This document shows, one piece after another, positions 15,700-26,547 of a stretch of DNA of 64,000 bases. The position numbers were made by a program, and so were the translations under genes. The DNA lies in contig JADJIH010000007.1 in the NCBI GenBank assembly GCA_016707115.1, positions 62,001 through 126,000 of the forward strand, in the 5' to 3' direction. The notes below the pieces were generated by a model. The model was not told where the DNA came from and ran no database searches. It saw only the letters and a program-made list of their open reading frames with translations. Source of the stretch: Ignavibacteriales bacterium (GTDB lineage: Bacteria > Bacteroidota > Ignavibacteria > Ignavibacteriales > Ignavibacteriaceae). Within the stretch, counting starts at the first letter, position 1. Every line of letters starts with the position of its first letter.

Positions 15700-17553
15700 T
15701 TAAGGAATCACCTGCGGTTGCTGCTGATTTTTTATCCACTGCTCTGCCCATTCAACATTAGGTGCGATAATCGGAACTGCTGTCATCTTTCCACCAAAGC
15801 CTAAAAATCTCATCCCAAAACTCGGTAATGAAGTAACTTTAATTTGCTCCAGATTTCCCAAGTTTAAACTAACACCATATTTAACAGCTAAACCATACGT
15901 AAAGTCTGTCATTTTCTTATATAGTTTTTGATAAGTCAAATCTTGTTTGTACTGATCTTTAAATTTTTCAAATGGTTTTGGCGGAATAATTTTTTCGTCC
16001 TGCTTGTCAATCAACTTAAATATGGAGTAACCTTCTTTTAATTTCAACGGCCCATAAACATCACCAACATTCATAGTGGCAGCAATTCTGCCTATATCAC
16101 CATGCTGAGTAATCGGGAATAGACCATACTCGCCGTTATTTTTTTTAGACCATTCACGTTTATTATATTTTTTTGCAAGATCTTTAAAATCTAACCCTGT
16201 ATTTAATTCATTAAATATGTTTTCAACTATCTCAATGCTATCAGTTAATATTTCAATAATATTAACCAGCATCGGGTAAAATTCTGGCTGATTGTTTTTA
16301 AGATAGAAATTATAAACTTCTTCCTCACTCACCTCAACAGAATCACGGAATCCATCTTTTAATATCTGGAACAAATAGTTTTGTCTCCACATTTCAACTT
16401 CATTTCTAACTTCAGGAAGATTACCGTAGCCTCTTTCTTTACCTTCCCGGGAAAGCAATTCCTTCTCAACATCACGCCTGATTCTGTTATCAAGTGATGC
16501 ACGTACATAATTTATTTTATATTCAGTCGAGTTGTATCCATCAAAAATCAGACTTCGTAAATACTCCTTAAAACTAATTGGGTCTTCATCTAGCATAATA
16601 AACGTTTTACTTAACAGCTTTTCCCCAAATACATCTTCCATTTTAAGTACATCTGCCGGTTCAAGATTTATAAGATCACCATCCTTAATAAAAAAGTTTT
16701 TCTTTTTGTATTCAAACAATGATGAAACATTTTTTGCCAAGATTTCAAAAAGTTCGGGATCAATATCAACTTTTTTATCTCTAAAAAACTCTGCGTAAAA
16801 TATTTTTTGCTGCTCAATTAATTTTCTTGCTTCAAGAGTTTTACGTACTGTTTTAATTGCATCTTCCCTGTCATTAGAACCCGCCAGAATCTCTTCAGAT
16901 TTATTAACGAGATAAAAAATATACCACCCATCAGGGGTTAAAACTGGCCGGGTAAAATCATTTATCTTAAGGTTGAACAGAATTTCTTCAACGCTTTCAT
17001 CCATTTGTCCGAACACTATTTCCACAGGAGTTATTTGTTCTTCATACTCAGGACTTTCAATAAGTATTGAATCGAATGGGACACCGTTCTGTAGAAGTTT
17101 ATGTAGATTATTTATTTCTTCAATATCATATGAAAAAAGGAACCTAACATATAGTTTTGATGAGTTTCTTTTTAGCCCAACTGACATTTCATTTTCTGAA
17201 ACAACAATTTTTTCCTGGATTTCTTTCTTAAAAAGCGCATCCCGAATAAACATTTTTTCAAATGCATTTGTTGTAAACTTTATCACTTCGGTTGTATCCA
17301 TTCTTCTGGATAATGCTTCTAGCGACCAAAGTTTTTCGGCTACAAGAGAGAACAAAAATTCAATTTTTTGAGATTCAACTGTGCTTTTTCTATGCCGATT
17401 TATACCGGGAGTCATTTCATATCTCTCTAAAAACTCTTTATCAGAGATTGAAATATGACCAACGCGGGCAACCGAATTATCCATAAAACTCTGGCCCTGG
17501 ATTAGCGAGGTAATAAAAACTAATAAAAGACAGAGGTGCGAAAATTTTATCAT
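15700..17553 (-). CDS. Exported parvulin-type peptidyl-prolyl isomerase (SurA/PpiD-like)
   Basis: A 617-residue protein with an N-terminal signal (residues 1-20) and a SurA/PpiD-like chaperone region. It appears to have two parvulin-type segments: one around residues 135-215 (VRFLFSYDIEEINNL...PVLTPDGWYIFYLVN) and a clearer one at about 425-520 (NIIEILTDSIEIVENIFNEL, GLDFKDLAKKYNKREWSKKN, GEYGLFP, GDVYGPLKLKEGYSIFKLID). It probably assists folding of outer-membrane or exported proteins in the periplasm. It ends one base before the carbamoyltransferase start, an unusual partner for this family. The 115-bp gap to the divergent SGNH gene must hold the promoter for the whole leftward module. Confidence 0.8.
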   Translation of the reverse strand: MIKFSHLCLLLVFITSLIQGQSFMDNSVARVGHISISDKEFLERYEMTPGINRHRKSTVESQKIEFLFSLVAEKLWSLEALSRRMDTTEVIKFTTNAFEKMFIRDALFKKEIQEKIVVSENEMSVGLKRNSSKLYVRFLFSYDIEEINNLHKLLQNGVPFDSILIESPEYEEQITPVEIVFGQMDESVEEILFNLKINDFTRPVLTPDGWYIFYLVNKSEEILAGSNDREDAIKTVRKTLEARKLIEQQKIFYAEFFRDKKVDIDPELFEILAKNVSSLFEYKKKNFFIKDGDLINLEPADVLKMEDVFGEKLLSKTFIMLDEDPISFKEYLRSLIFDGYNSTEYKINYVRASLDNRIRRDVEKELLSREGKERGYGNLPEVRNEVEMWRQNYLFQILKDGFRDSVEVSEEEVYNFYLKNNQPEFYPMLVNIIEILTDSIEIVENIFNELNTGLDFKDLAKKYNKREWSKKNNGEYGLFPITQHGDIGRIAATMNVGDVYGPLKLKEGYSIFKLIDKQDEKIIPPKPFEKFKDQYKQDLTYQKLYKKMTDFTYGLAVKYGVSLNLGNLEQIKVTSLPSFGMRFLGFGGKMTAVPIIAPNVEWAEQWIKNQQQPQVIP

Positions 17554-17668
17554 TTATAAGATTTCTGAATATAAATTTTTGTTAAAAATAGTGTAATGAA
17601 TTTACTAAATTCACCTATCTTAAAAAAAGTTAATTAGTAAACCACATAAGAGCAAGCAAATAAATCTA

Positions 17669-19603
17669 ATGAGCAAAAACAAAAAAGTATCAACCAAAAC
17701 TGAAGTTGAACAAAAATCAGAATCAAATAAAACCCTTAAGAAAAGCCCATTCTGGTTTTACATTATTCTTGTTGCAATTCCATTTGTATTTGTAATTCTA
17801 TTAGAACTTACATTAAGATATTTTGATTACGGATATGATTTCAAATACTTTGCTCCGGCTTCTGAATATCATTCAGATAAATATTTCGCAAATCCCGATC
17901 TGCCCAGAAAATATTTCTTTAATATCAAAGCAACACCTTCTGTTGTGCCAGATGGTTTTGACATTGAGAAGAAAAGTAATGCATTCAGAATTTTTGTTTT
18001 AGGTGAAAGCAGTGCTGCGGGCTGGCCTTATGTTCCAAACGCATCTTTCTCCCGACACATAAAAAAGAAAACTTGAACTTTTATATCCTGAGAATACTAT
18101 TGAAGTAATAAATCTTGGAATTTCAGCTATCAATTCTTACACAATCAGAGATATTGCTTACGGTGTTGTTGAGATGCAGCCTGATCTGATACTTATATAC
18201 ACAGGACATAATGAATATTATGGTGCGCTTGGAGTTGGTTCATCAGTTAATATGGGTTACTCAAGAGGACTTGTAAATCTCTATCTAAAACTAAGAGATT
18301 ACCGAACAACACAGTTTTTACAGAATGTTATTTCCGGAATTATAGGAATATTTAATTCTGCCGGATCAAAAACAGATGATGGTAATGAAACTTTAATGAG
18401 TAGAATGATTGGTGAGTCTTTAATTCCCATTAACTCAGATATGTTTAACAACGGCATTGATCAGTTCAGCGGCAATATGAATGATATTCTTAAAATGTTT
18501 AAGGATAGAAATATACCTGTTATCATTGGTAATCTTACTTTTAATGCTAAAGATCAAAAACCATTTGTTTCGGTTAAAGATGGGAAATGATCCCTCTGCA
18601 GAAGAAGTATATCTGGATGCGCAAAAATGAATATGAAAACGGAAACTATGTAAAAGCCAGAGAGTTATTTGCCCGGGCAAAAGATCTTGATGCACTTCGT
18701 TTCAGAGCTCCGCAACATATTAATGACGCAATCTATAAACTTGCTAAGGAATATGACTTACCGGTTGTTAACATCGATTCTTTATTCCAAGCCAAAAGCC
18801 CGAATGGAATAGTTGGTTCAAATTTAATGGTAGATCATCTGCATCCAAATTTTGCAGGTTATAGGATGATGGGTGATGCTTACTTTGATAAAATGCAAGA
18901 GGTGAACTTACTTCCAAATGGCAGTAAGTCGGCATTAACTGAAAGTAAAGCGGATAGCATATTAGAATTAAATTTTCCTTTTACTAGACTTGATTCCACA
19001 GTTGCAGAAATGAAGGTAATGCTGCTTACAGGTAATTATCCGTTTGTTCCCAAAGGATCATTAAACTATAAAGTGCTAAACTTTAAACCTAAAGACATTG
19101 TAGATACTGTTGCTATAAAACTTATGAATCAGGAAATACCCTGGGAATCTGCTCATGCATTATTATCTGATTATTATTTTAAAAAAGGTGATTACAATAA
19201 TTGTATAAAAGAAATTGCAGTAATTATAGCGGAAAGACCTTACTATGATATTCCGTATAAAGATTTAATTTCTAAATTAGTTGATGGCGGAAAATTAGAT
19301 GAAGCGATGGAATTTTTATTACCGCTCTACAAACTTAAACCTGATTTTTTTGCAACAAAGTGGCTGGGGCAGGTATTACTCAAACAGAATAAACATAAAG
19401 AAGCTATGGTTTATCTTCAGCAAGCTGTTAGGTTTAAAGAAGCTGATTCCCAAACCTGGTATAACCTTGGCGGGGCATACTTTTTAAACAAACAAAATGA
19501 TGAAGCTATTGCTGCTTTACAGAAAAGTATAAGTTTAAATCCTCAGAACAGATTAGCAATTAATTTTTACAATCAACTATCTGCACTAACCAAAAAGAAA
19601 TAA
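17669..19603 (+). CDS. Membrane-anchored SGNH hydrolase-TPR protein, interrupted by three one-base shifts
   Basis: One gene of about 643 residues once three extra A's are discounted. Order: Lys-rich cytosolic N-terminus, one membrane segment (residues 30-49), an SGNH/GDSL-like domain with FVLGESSAAGWPY (nucleophile Ser block), PDLILIYTGHNEYYG and DHLHPNFAGYRMMG (Asp/His block), then TPR repeats at the C-terminus. The frame breaks at the A-runs 18061-18066, 18585-18587 and 18623-18627; deleting one A at each restores an unbroken reading through IKRKLELLYP and DGNDPSAEEVYLDAQNEYENG. It is divergent from the parvulin-carbamoyltransferase operon and probably acts on the same extracytoplasmic glycan, for instance as an acyl esterase or transferase. 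Assembly error or a recent pseudogene are both possible. Confidence 0.8.
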
Positions 19604-19630
19604 AAAGAATTCTTTTGAGGGTATTAATTT

Positions 19631-19721
19631 GTCATTCCCATCCCGATTTTTCATCGGGATAAACTCCAGTGGGAATCTATTTATTTTAAGTGTTATGGAT
19701 TCCCGTTTTCACGGGAATGAC
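19631..19721. repeat. GTCATTCCC...GGGAATGAC palindromic repeat
   Basis: Outer arms GTCATTCCC (19631-19639) and GGGAATGAC (19713-19721). Inner hairpins TCCCGAT/ATCGGGA (19641-19659) and ATTCCCGT/ACGGGAAT (about 19699-19718). It lies between the SGNH gene and the convergent T9SS gene and probably serves as a two-way terminator. A half copy occurs at 44319-44339. Confidence 0.7.
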
Positions 19722-19771
19722 CTATAAAACTCGACCTGTGGGATATCCTCTTAATAATTTTATTCTATAAT

Positions 19772-20922
19772 CTATCTAACAAGAATCATCTTTTTTGTAA
19801 AAGAAGCATTATCTGTTTTTAAAGTATAAAAATATATTCCACTTGAAAGGTTTGAAGCATCAAATGTTGCTTCGTAAACTCCTGCACTTTGCTCACTGTT
19901 AACTAGCGTTTCTATTTCTTCTCCCAACAAAGTAAATACTTTTAGAGTAACAAAACTATATTCAGTAATGCTGTACCTTATTTTTGTTGATGGATTAAAC
20001 GGGTTTGGATAGTTTTGTTCTAATTGATAATCAGATGGTAATAAATTTTCTATTCTTTCTACACCAACAGGGTTTGGATCGCCAAATAAATTATATATTG
20101 TGATTATTGGCGGTAGTACCTCTACTAGTAGAAAATTATGTGTTAGACTATCAGCAAATTCATTATTCAAAGGTTCAAAACCACCATTTATTGTATCTGC
20201 ACCAGTATACTTCACAGCAAATTTATATTCATACACACCTGAGTTTGTACCTGCCGGAATATCAATTTCAAACTTCCAGTTATTATCACTAATGTGAGTT
20301 AATAATACCATATCCCCGGTTGATGTATCATCCGCGCACCAGCAACCTTCCAACATATTTCCCATTAAGGGTAGCGTACTTTTAAGTCCAATAAATTCAA
20401 TTTCAGAAAGTGGAATTAGTAAGCCGTTATATTGATTAATTGCCTGTCATATCAAGTTTAGATTTAAAGTTAATGGTTCGGCCAAATTTGTCCAGGGTAT
20501 ATTCTGGGAACGATTATAGGCAAAGTCACAACACTGCTATCTTCACTAAATGTAAACCAGCGATCTGGACCTGTTTCCCAGCCAGTATTCATAAAATAGT
20601 AAGGTGGTGCTGCTTTAAATTTCCATCTGACAGAATCAAGAGTACTGCTAACTAATAATGTTGTAGTATAAATTCCGGGATTAAGAGTATCAACATTTGA
20701 CATCATTCTACTGCCAATAACTGTGGTTTCTCCATCCCAATCCAAACCAATAACTAACAATGAATCTCGCAATGGGTCGAAAGCTCCACCTGGACCTACA
20801 CCAATGATACCACTAATATCTGCAGTAAAAGTAACTGTATTTGTTGTTGTGATTTTATTCTGTTGTGAGTACGAAACAAAAGATATTACAACCAATAAAA
20901 GAATTATTAATAGCTTTTTCAT
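19772..20922 (-). pseudogene. T9SS-exported repeat-module protein (paralogue A), frameshifted
   Basis: Reads from a signal peptide (MKKLLIILLLVVISFVSYSQ) through the module NTVTFTADISGIIGVGPGGAFDP to IIVPRIYPG, then loses frame at about 20495 and again near 20420-20455, and regains it for GNMLEGCWCADDTSTGD to the end. The C-terminus is a T9SS type A sorting domain (LEQNYPNPFNPSTKIRYSI ... SSGIYFYTLKTDN ... KKMILVR). The order matches the central and C-terminal parts of the intact paralogue at 23952-25478. The protein would be exported across both membranes and processed at the sorting domain. The shifts at 20420-20500 number at least three in 80 bp. It is 16 bp after paralogue B and is the last gene of the export operon. 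Confidence 0.75.
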
Positions 20923-20938
20923 ATTAGTCTCTTAAGGT

Positions 20939-23876
20939 TTACTTAATTAGAATCATTTTTTTACTCGAACTAAAATTATCTGTTTTTAAAGTATAAAAAT
21001 AAATTCCGCTTGAAAGATTTGAAGCATCAAATGTTGCCTCATAAACTCCTGCGCTTTGCTCACTGTTAACTAATGTTTCTATTTCTTCTCCTAAAAGATT
21101 AAATACTTTTAATGATACGGAACTGTATTCCGTTATACTGTATCTTATCTTTGTTGTTGGATTAAACGGGTTTGGATAGTTTTGTTCTAAAATAAATCGA
21201 TCGGGTATTAAATTTTCTATTTGTTCAACATTATCAGGCGGGACTGGATATCCGAACCAATTATTAATAACTAAAGTGTTCTGAAGACCTGTTAATAATA
21301 TGTTATGGTATACTCCATAAGGTAATTCATTATTAAGATAGTTAAATCCACCACTTATTGTATCAGAACCTGGATACATTACACCAAATTTGTATCCAAA
21401 TATTCCACAATGTTGTCCACAATTGGTATGGTAGTATGGTAAGTCCAAATATTTTCACTAATATGAGTTAGGACTTTTATATAACCAAACGAGTATCATC
21501 TATACAACAACATGGACTTGGATTATGATAATTCCTAAAAAATGTGCTGTACCTTACTCCAACAAATTCAATTGAATCTAAAGGTATTGGTTATCCATTA
21601 TATCGGTTAACCGCACCTGTCATATCAACATTAAGAGTAAAATCGATAGGATTTGTGCTAACTGAAAGTAGGACAATTTTGGAATAATAGTAGGTAAATT
21701 TATTATACCATCTGGCCCATAAACATACCACCGATCTATACCAGTTTCCCAACCACTTCTTCAAATCTTGAATCAGGATAAGCTCTAAATATCCATTCTG
21801 TTGAATCACCTTCCCAGTAGCTCCTATAACTGAAGTAACCAGTAATGTTGTTGTATAAATACCAGGATTAAACGGATCAGTATTTTCCAATTTTCTATTT
21901 CCACAATATTCTTTCCTAAATTATCCCAATCTAACCCCATCACTAATAATGAGTCTTGATTTGGATCGAAAGCCCCACCAATGCCAACTCCAAGAATACC
22001 ACTGATATCGGCGGTAAAAATTATTGTGTTAGTAACTTGAATATAAACCACAAGGCAGTCATATTAAAACAATCAAAGGGATAAATGTTTCTGGAGATGT
22101 TAATGTAAATGGTCTGTTATTAATTGATTCCCAATTATCACCCGCAGGTGGATTAACTATAACATATTTAAAGATATAATTATTACCAACAAAATTTGAA
22201 GGGATTTGAAATGTACCTGTATAAATTGAATCATCATCAGTATCTGATAACTGGAACATATTACCTTGCCAAAGACCATTTGGATCACCAGCATCTGTTT
22301 GAAAATCACCACGAACTACTACATTTGCACCTGGAGGAAAGTTGCCTTCAAACATCTGCATACTCATATCAACCTGAAATGTTATGGGAATATCGCCGCC
22401 TGCTGATCTAACAGCATAAGGAGCAACCCATATTACGGATGGTGCGGTTTGATCAATAGTTGGAGTTGTGTTCCCTTGTTCATACCAGAACATTGAAAAG
22501 ATATAATCAGATTCTCCAGTTGTGGCCATATATGGCGCAAGGTGACATCCATCTTCATTCATTGTATTGGTTTCGGTTAAATTTGTTGAACCAGACCAAT
22601 TTGCATCAGATAATGCTCTTGTATGAACATATAGATCGCATAGTGAATCCTGAGTTTCAGGTGAACCAATAGAATATTGAACAGCAAAGAAATCACGATT
22701 CTTATTAGCAGCAATCATAATTGAAGGACCAGTTTGACCTAAACCAGGGGTGTTATCTTCGTAACCATATTTTGAATTATCATGAGCTACAGTAATTACT
22801 TTACCAGCCCATACGTTGGGAGCAGTTTCATAAATTTCAACTATCGCATTATGTAATGTAACTGAATCAGTTAAACCTGTTACAAAATGAACATTGCCAT
22901 TATCATCAACTTGAATATCGCCTGAATAACTAACATATGTGTCGCCTACTTTCCAGTCCCATAATTCAGTAAAGTTTGTCAAACCTGGAATTGTTCTCCA
23001 ATCCGGCACAAACCAATCACTCCAGGTAGCACCATGATCTGTTGATTTTGAATAACCAATTTCCCAACCCCCGGCACCAATTTCTTCAGTGTATGAACCT
23101 ATAACACCAACATATACAACGCCATTATGTGAGACACCGCCTAAAAGAATGCCTCCATTTGTCCATCTTGTTGTGCCCCATGTTGGAGGATCAATTACTT
23201 CAACTGTTGAATAATCCTGTGTTCTCCAAAGTCTTATAGAGTTATCTGATAGATTATCAGCACACCAAAAAATCCAGGAATCATCACTAAAAGTTGGAAC
23301 ATTTGCTCCATAAGTCGGAGGACCTTGCTCGAGATTTGCAAAAGCTGATTGCAACAATCCTTCCGAAACACCATAGCCCAACCAACCTAAGCCAGTTGTA
23401 CTTAATTCCGGCCAGGAAAAGGCTCCCAACAAATCAGCCATATTACTAGAATTAGTATAGTTTGCGAGGGTCATATTAGGATATCTGGCCAAATTTTGTG
23501 ATAGCGTACCATTTTGTACTGAAGTATTACTTCTGTGCCAGCTTATTCCCAGATCTGTAGAATAATTCCACCAAAGTTCGCCACTGCTAACGGCATAAGG
23601 TGTTTTACCTCTATGAACAACAGCTAGTACCTTTGATATAGGATCATAAGCAAGTGGATTTAATGTATTAGCTGCCGGACCAAATGAGTTAGCCATAGTA
23701 TCCACAGCAACATAATTTGCAGCAGTAACCGGAGAATTATTTCCTAATGGAATATAACTTTGATAAGCAGTGTTTCCTTCGTCTGTTCTAAGAGGGGCTT
23801 TTTGCTTAACAACTTCTTGAGCAAAGGTTGTATTGATAAATGCCAATGCTGCGAACAAAACCGAAATTTTTTTCAT
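20939..23876 (-). pseudogene. T9SS-exported Asp-box/repeat-module protein (paralogue B), multiply frameshifted
   Basis: The intact first part (23876-22059, 605 residues) has a signal peptide ending near TFAQ, a beta-propeller-like region with Asp-box repeats as in sialidases (STDHGATWSDW, STDLGISWH), and an FxVDM module (ITFQVDMSMQMFEGNFPPG ... VVVRGDFQTDAGDPNGLWQG). At about 22065 the frame is lost by one base and the sequence continues, as in paralogue C, with NTIIFTADISGILGVGIGG, but in several frames (22051-21824, 21890-21591, 21448-20939), ending in a good T9SS sorting domain. An intact form would have about 980 residues. It may bind or cut extracellular glycans; no catalytic residue set was identified. 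Confidence 0.75.
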
Positions 23877-23951
23877 ATCAAACCTCTTGAAAAAAAAGCT
23901 TATATTTTTTATTCGTTTGAGCTACAATTTCTATCTAATACTACATTAGTT

Positions 23952-25478
23952 TTATCTTATTAAAATCATCTTCTTTGTTAAAGTAAAGTTTTTAGTTTGC
24001 AGAGTATAAAAATAAATTCCGCTTGATAAATTAGAAGCATCAAATGTTGCTTCGTAAACTCCTGCGGATTGCTCTCCATTAAACAATGTTTCTATTTCTT
24101 CTCCTAAAAGATTAAACACTTTTAATGTTACAGAACTGTATTCCGGTATACTGTATCTTATCTTTGTTGTTGGGTTAAACGGGTTTGGATAGTTTTGTTC
24201 TAAATGATAATCAGATGGCAATAAATTTTCAATTCTTTCTACACCATCAGGAAGCGAAAGATGTCCGAACCAGTTATTTGAAACTGAAATAGGTTGATCA
24301 AATAAAATACTAAAATGGTTTGTACCAAAAGGGAATTCATTATTAAGATAAGCGATTCCACCGTTTACAGTATCTGCACCTGGATACATTGCACCAAACC
24401 TAAATTCAAAAGGTCCAAGATTAATTCCAACAGGAAGTGTTGTATCATAAGACCAGATGTTTCCGGAAGTGTGAGTTAAAACTTTCAATAAACCATTAAC
24501 TGTATCATCCGGACACCAGCAATGTGTAGTCCAAGAATTTCCCAACCAAGGAACCGAACCTAATACAACGACATAATCGATTGAATCGACCGGAATCGGT
24601 TCGCCATTATACCAATTAATTGCATCCGTCATATCAACGTTGAGTGTAAAATCAATTTCATTTGTACTTGTACCAAAGTTTGGATAAATACGAGGAACGA
24701 TAGTCGGCAAATCAACAACTGTTCCATCAGCTTGATAAATGTATTGTCTATTCAGACCAATCTCCCAGCCGGTATTCTGAAACCTTGAATCAGGAACTGC
24801 TCTAAACTTCCATTCTGTCGAATCACCTACTCCATTTGGAGCTGCAGAACCTGAAGTTACAGTTAGTGTTGTAGTATAAATACCTACATTAAAAGGATCG
24901 GTATTTAACATTCTTCTGTTACCAACTACATTCTTTCCTAAATTATCCCAATCCAATCCCATTACTAATAATGAGTCCTGGTTTGGATCGAAAGCACCGC
25001 CAATACCAACACCAAGAATTCCACTGATATCGGCTGTAAAGTTAAGTGTGTTTGTTACTTCTTCTATTATGGTAATATTACTATCATAATTAAAATAGTA
25101 TGGACCAACAACAACTGAAGGTGAATTGAGGGAAAAAATTCTGTTGGGATCGATTTCCCAAATTTCATCTGGAGTGATAACAAACTTGTATTCATAACTA
25201 TTACCAGCAAATGAATCAGGCATTGTAAATGTAACAGAGTAGATAGTGCCATAATTGTATAACATTTCATACATATTCCCCTGCCAGTTACCTAGTGAAT
25301 CTCCTGCATCAGCTTGAAAATTACCACGAACAACAACTGATTGAACTTGAGGATTGAATAAGCCTTCGGCTGTGGCAACACCCATATCAACATGAAATGT
25401 TAGGTTTATGGTGCCGCTTTGTGAAAAAGAAAAAGCACTGACCAAAAAGATCAGTGCTAAAACTTTCAGTTTTTTCAT
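23952..25478 (-). CDS. T9SS-exported repeat-module protein (paralogue C)
   Basis: The intact member of the trio, 508 residues. A signal peptide (residues 1-19, FLVSAFSFSQ) is followed by an FxVDM module (LTFHVDMGVATAEGLFNPQ, VVVRGNFQADAGDSLGNWQG), two further beta-rich modules (TADISGILGVGIGGAFDPNQD; then FTLNVDMTDAINWYNGEPIP with WLGNSWTTHCWCPDDTVNG), and the T9SS sorting domain (LEQNYPNPFNPTTKIRYSI to KKMILIR). The modules resemble carbohydrate-binding or E-set beta sandwiches with a repeated 'xFKYVI/EYKFVI' strand; this is inference. GGGG lies before the ATG. It follows the PorV-like gene by 36 bp and precedes paralogue B by 75 bp. Function unknown; an adhesin or surface polysaccharide binder is most likely. 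Confidence 0.85.
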   Translation of the reverse strand: MKKLKVLALIFLVSAFSFSQSGTINLTFHVDMGVATAEGLFNPQVQSVVVRGNFQADAGDSLGNWQGNMYEMLYNYGTIYSVTFTMPDSFAGNSYEYKFVITPDEIWEIDPNRIFSLNSPSVVVGPYYFNYDSNITIIEEVTNTLNFTADISGILGVGIGGAFDPNQDSLLVMGLDWDNLGKNVVGNRRMLNTDPFNVGIYTTTLTVTSGSAAPNGVGDSTEWKFRAVPDSRFQNTGWEIGLNRQYIYQADGTVVDLPTIVPRIYPNFGTSTNEIDFTLNVDMTDAINWYNGEPIPVDSIDYVVVLGSVPWLGNSWTTHCWCPDDTVNGLLKVLTHTSGNIWSYDTTLPVGINLGPFEFRFGAMYPGADTVNGGIAYLNNEFPFGTNHFSILFDQPISVSNNWFGHLSLPDGVERIENLLPSDYHLEQNYPNPFNPTTKIRYSIPEYSSVTLKVFNLLGEEIETLFNGEQSAGVYEATFDASNLSSGIYFYTLQTKNFTLTKKMILIR

Positions 25479-25514
25479 ATCGCACCCCTTGAAATAACTG
25501 TTACATAATGTTTA

Positions 25515-26516
25515 TTAAAGACCTACAGATAATGAAAATCTTGATATAGGATCAAAGATTCCAAAATCTGCATAACTATAATCAAATTTTGCAAAAAATC
25601 CGCCAAAATCGTATTGAACACCAACGCCTGCTGTAAGTCCCTCTTGGGCTTCTTCCTTAAACAAAGAATTATAACCGCCGCGTAATGAAATTAAATTAGC
25701 ATAAGTAATTTCAAGTCCAAGATTTCCATAAGTGGATTGGTTATTTGGAATAACTGCATCACCAGCTAATGTTAATAACCAGTCTTCATTCTTAAAAGCA
25801 TTATAAGCAACACCAACATCAAAAGTTAAAGGTAATGCCCAGGATTCTGTAAGCAACTGACCGGATATATTTGAATTATTACCAGCATTTGCGGGATCAA
25901 TATCAATCGGCTGCAATAATGATTTACCATCCAATTGCATTTCGGTTCCAAAGTTTGTGATATTCATTCCTAAGCTTAAACCTTCAAGCTGTGTATAGAA
26001 TAAAAGCCCAACATCAATTCCAAAACCGGTTGCAGAAACATCATATATTGTTTGAGAAATATATTTTACTGTTCCACCAATGGAAAAACGATCTGTTAGA
26101 TTTCTGGAATAAGAAAGAGCTATTGCGATATCTGAAGCAGACCAAAACTGCCCTGTTCCATTTTGCTCCTGTACTGTTGTAATTTCTTCTTCACCATAAT
26201 CTAACTGATTGATGCTAATACCCAAGGCATTATCATCATCTAATTTAAAACCTAATACAACAAAATTAGTTCTTGAGCTTACCAGCCACTCAGCTGTGGA
26301 AGCAGTAAACTCACTCCTTGATAATCTTGACAGACCAGCAGGATTCCAAAAGGCTGTAGTAGCATCATTTGCAACAGCGGTAAAAGCACCACCCATTCCT
26401 GAAGCCCGAGGGCCAACGGGAATTGTTAAAAAGTTTGCTACAGTTGTTCCAACTTTGGTTTGCGGAAATAAATTAACCGACAAACCAAGTATTATTATTA
26501 AGAATATTTTTTTCAT
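25515..26516 (-). CDS. PorV/PorQ-family outer-membrane beta-barrel protein
   Basis: A T9SS-associated FadL-like barrel of the PorV/PorQ (UPF0164) family, 333 residues. The signal peptide (IFLIIILGLSVNLFPQ) is followed by the family hallmark VANFLTIPVGPRASGMGGAF, then ANDATTAFWNPAGLSRLSR; alternating beta strands end with FSLSVGL. PorV-type proteins shuttle T9SS clients to the attachment complex. The start is set at the ATG at 26516, which has GGAG 6 nt upstream; an earlier in-frame ATG at 26537 lacks a leader and overlaps the spacer. It lies between the large T9SS client and the three module proteins, which suggests it serves them. Confidence 0.9.
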   Translation of the reverse strand: MKKIFLIIILGLSVNLFPQTKVGTTVANFLTIPVGPRASGMGGAFTAVANDATTAFWNPAGLSRLSRSEFTASTAEWLVSSRTNFVVLGFKLDDDNALGISINQLDYGEEEITTVQEQNGTGQFWSASDIAIALSYSRNLTDRFSIGGTVKYISQTIYDVSATGFGIDVGLLFYTQLEGLSLGMNITNFGTEMQLDGKSLLQPIDIDPANAGNNSNISGQLLTESWALPLTFDVGVAYNAFKNEDWLLTLAGDAVIPNNQSTYGNLGLEITYANLISLRGGYNSLFKEEAQEGLTAGVGVQYDFGGFFAKFDYSYADFGIFDPISRFSLSVGL

Positions 26517-26547
26517 TTTAATCTCCGTTATATTCACTGGTAATCGG

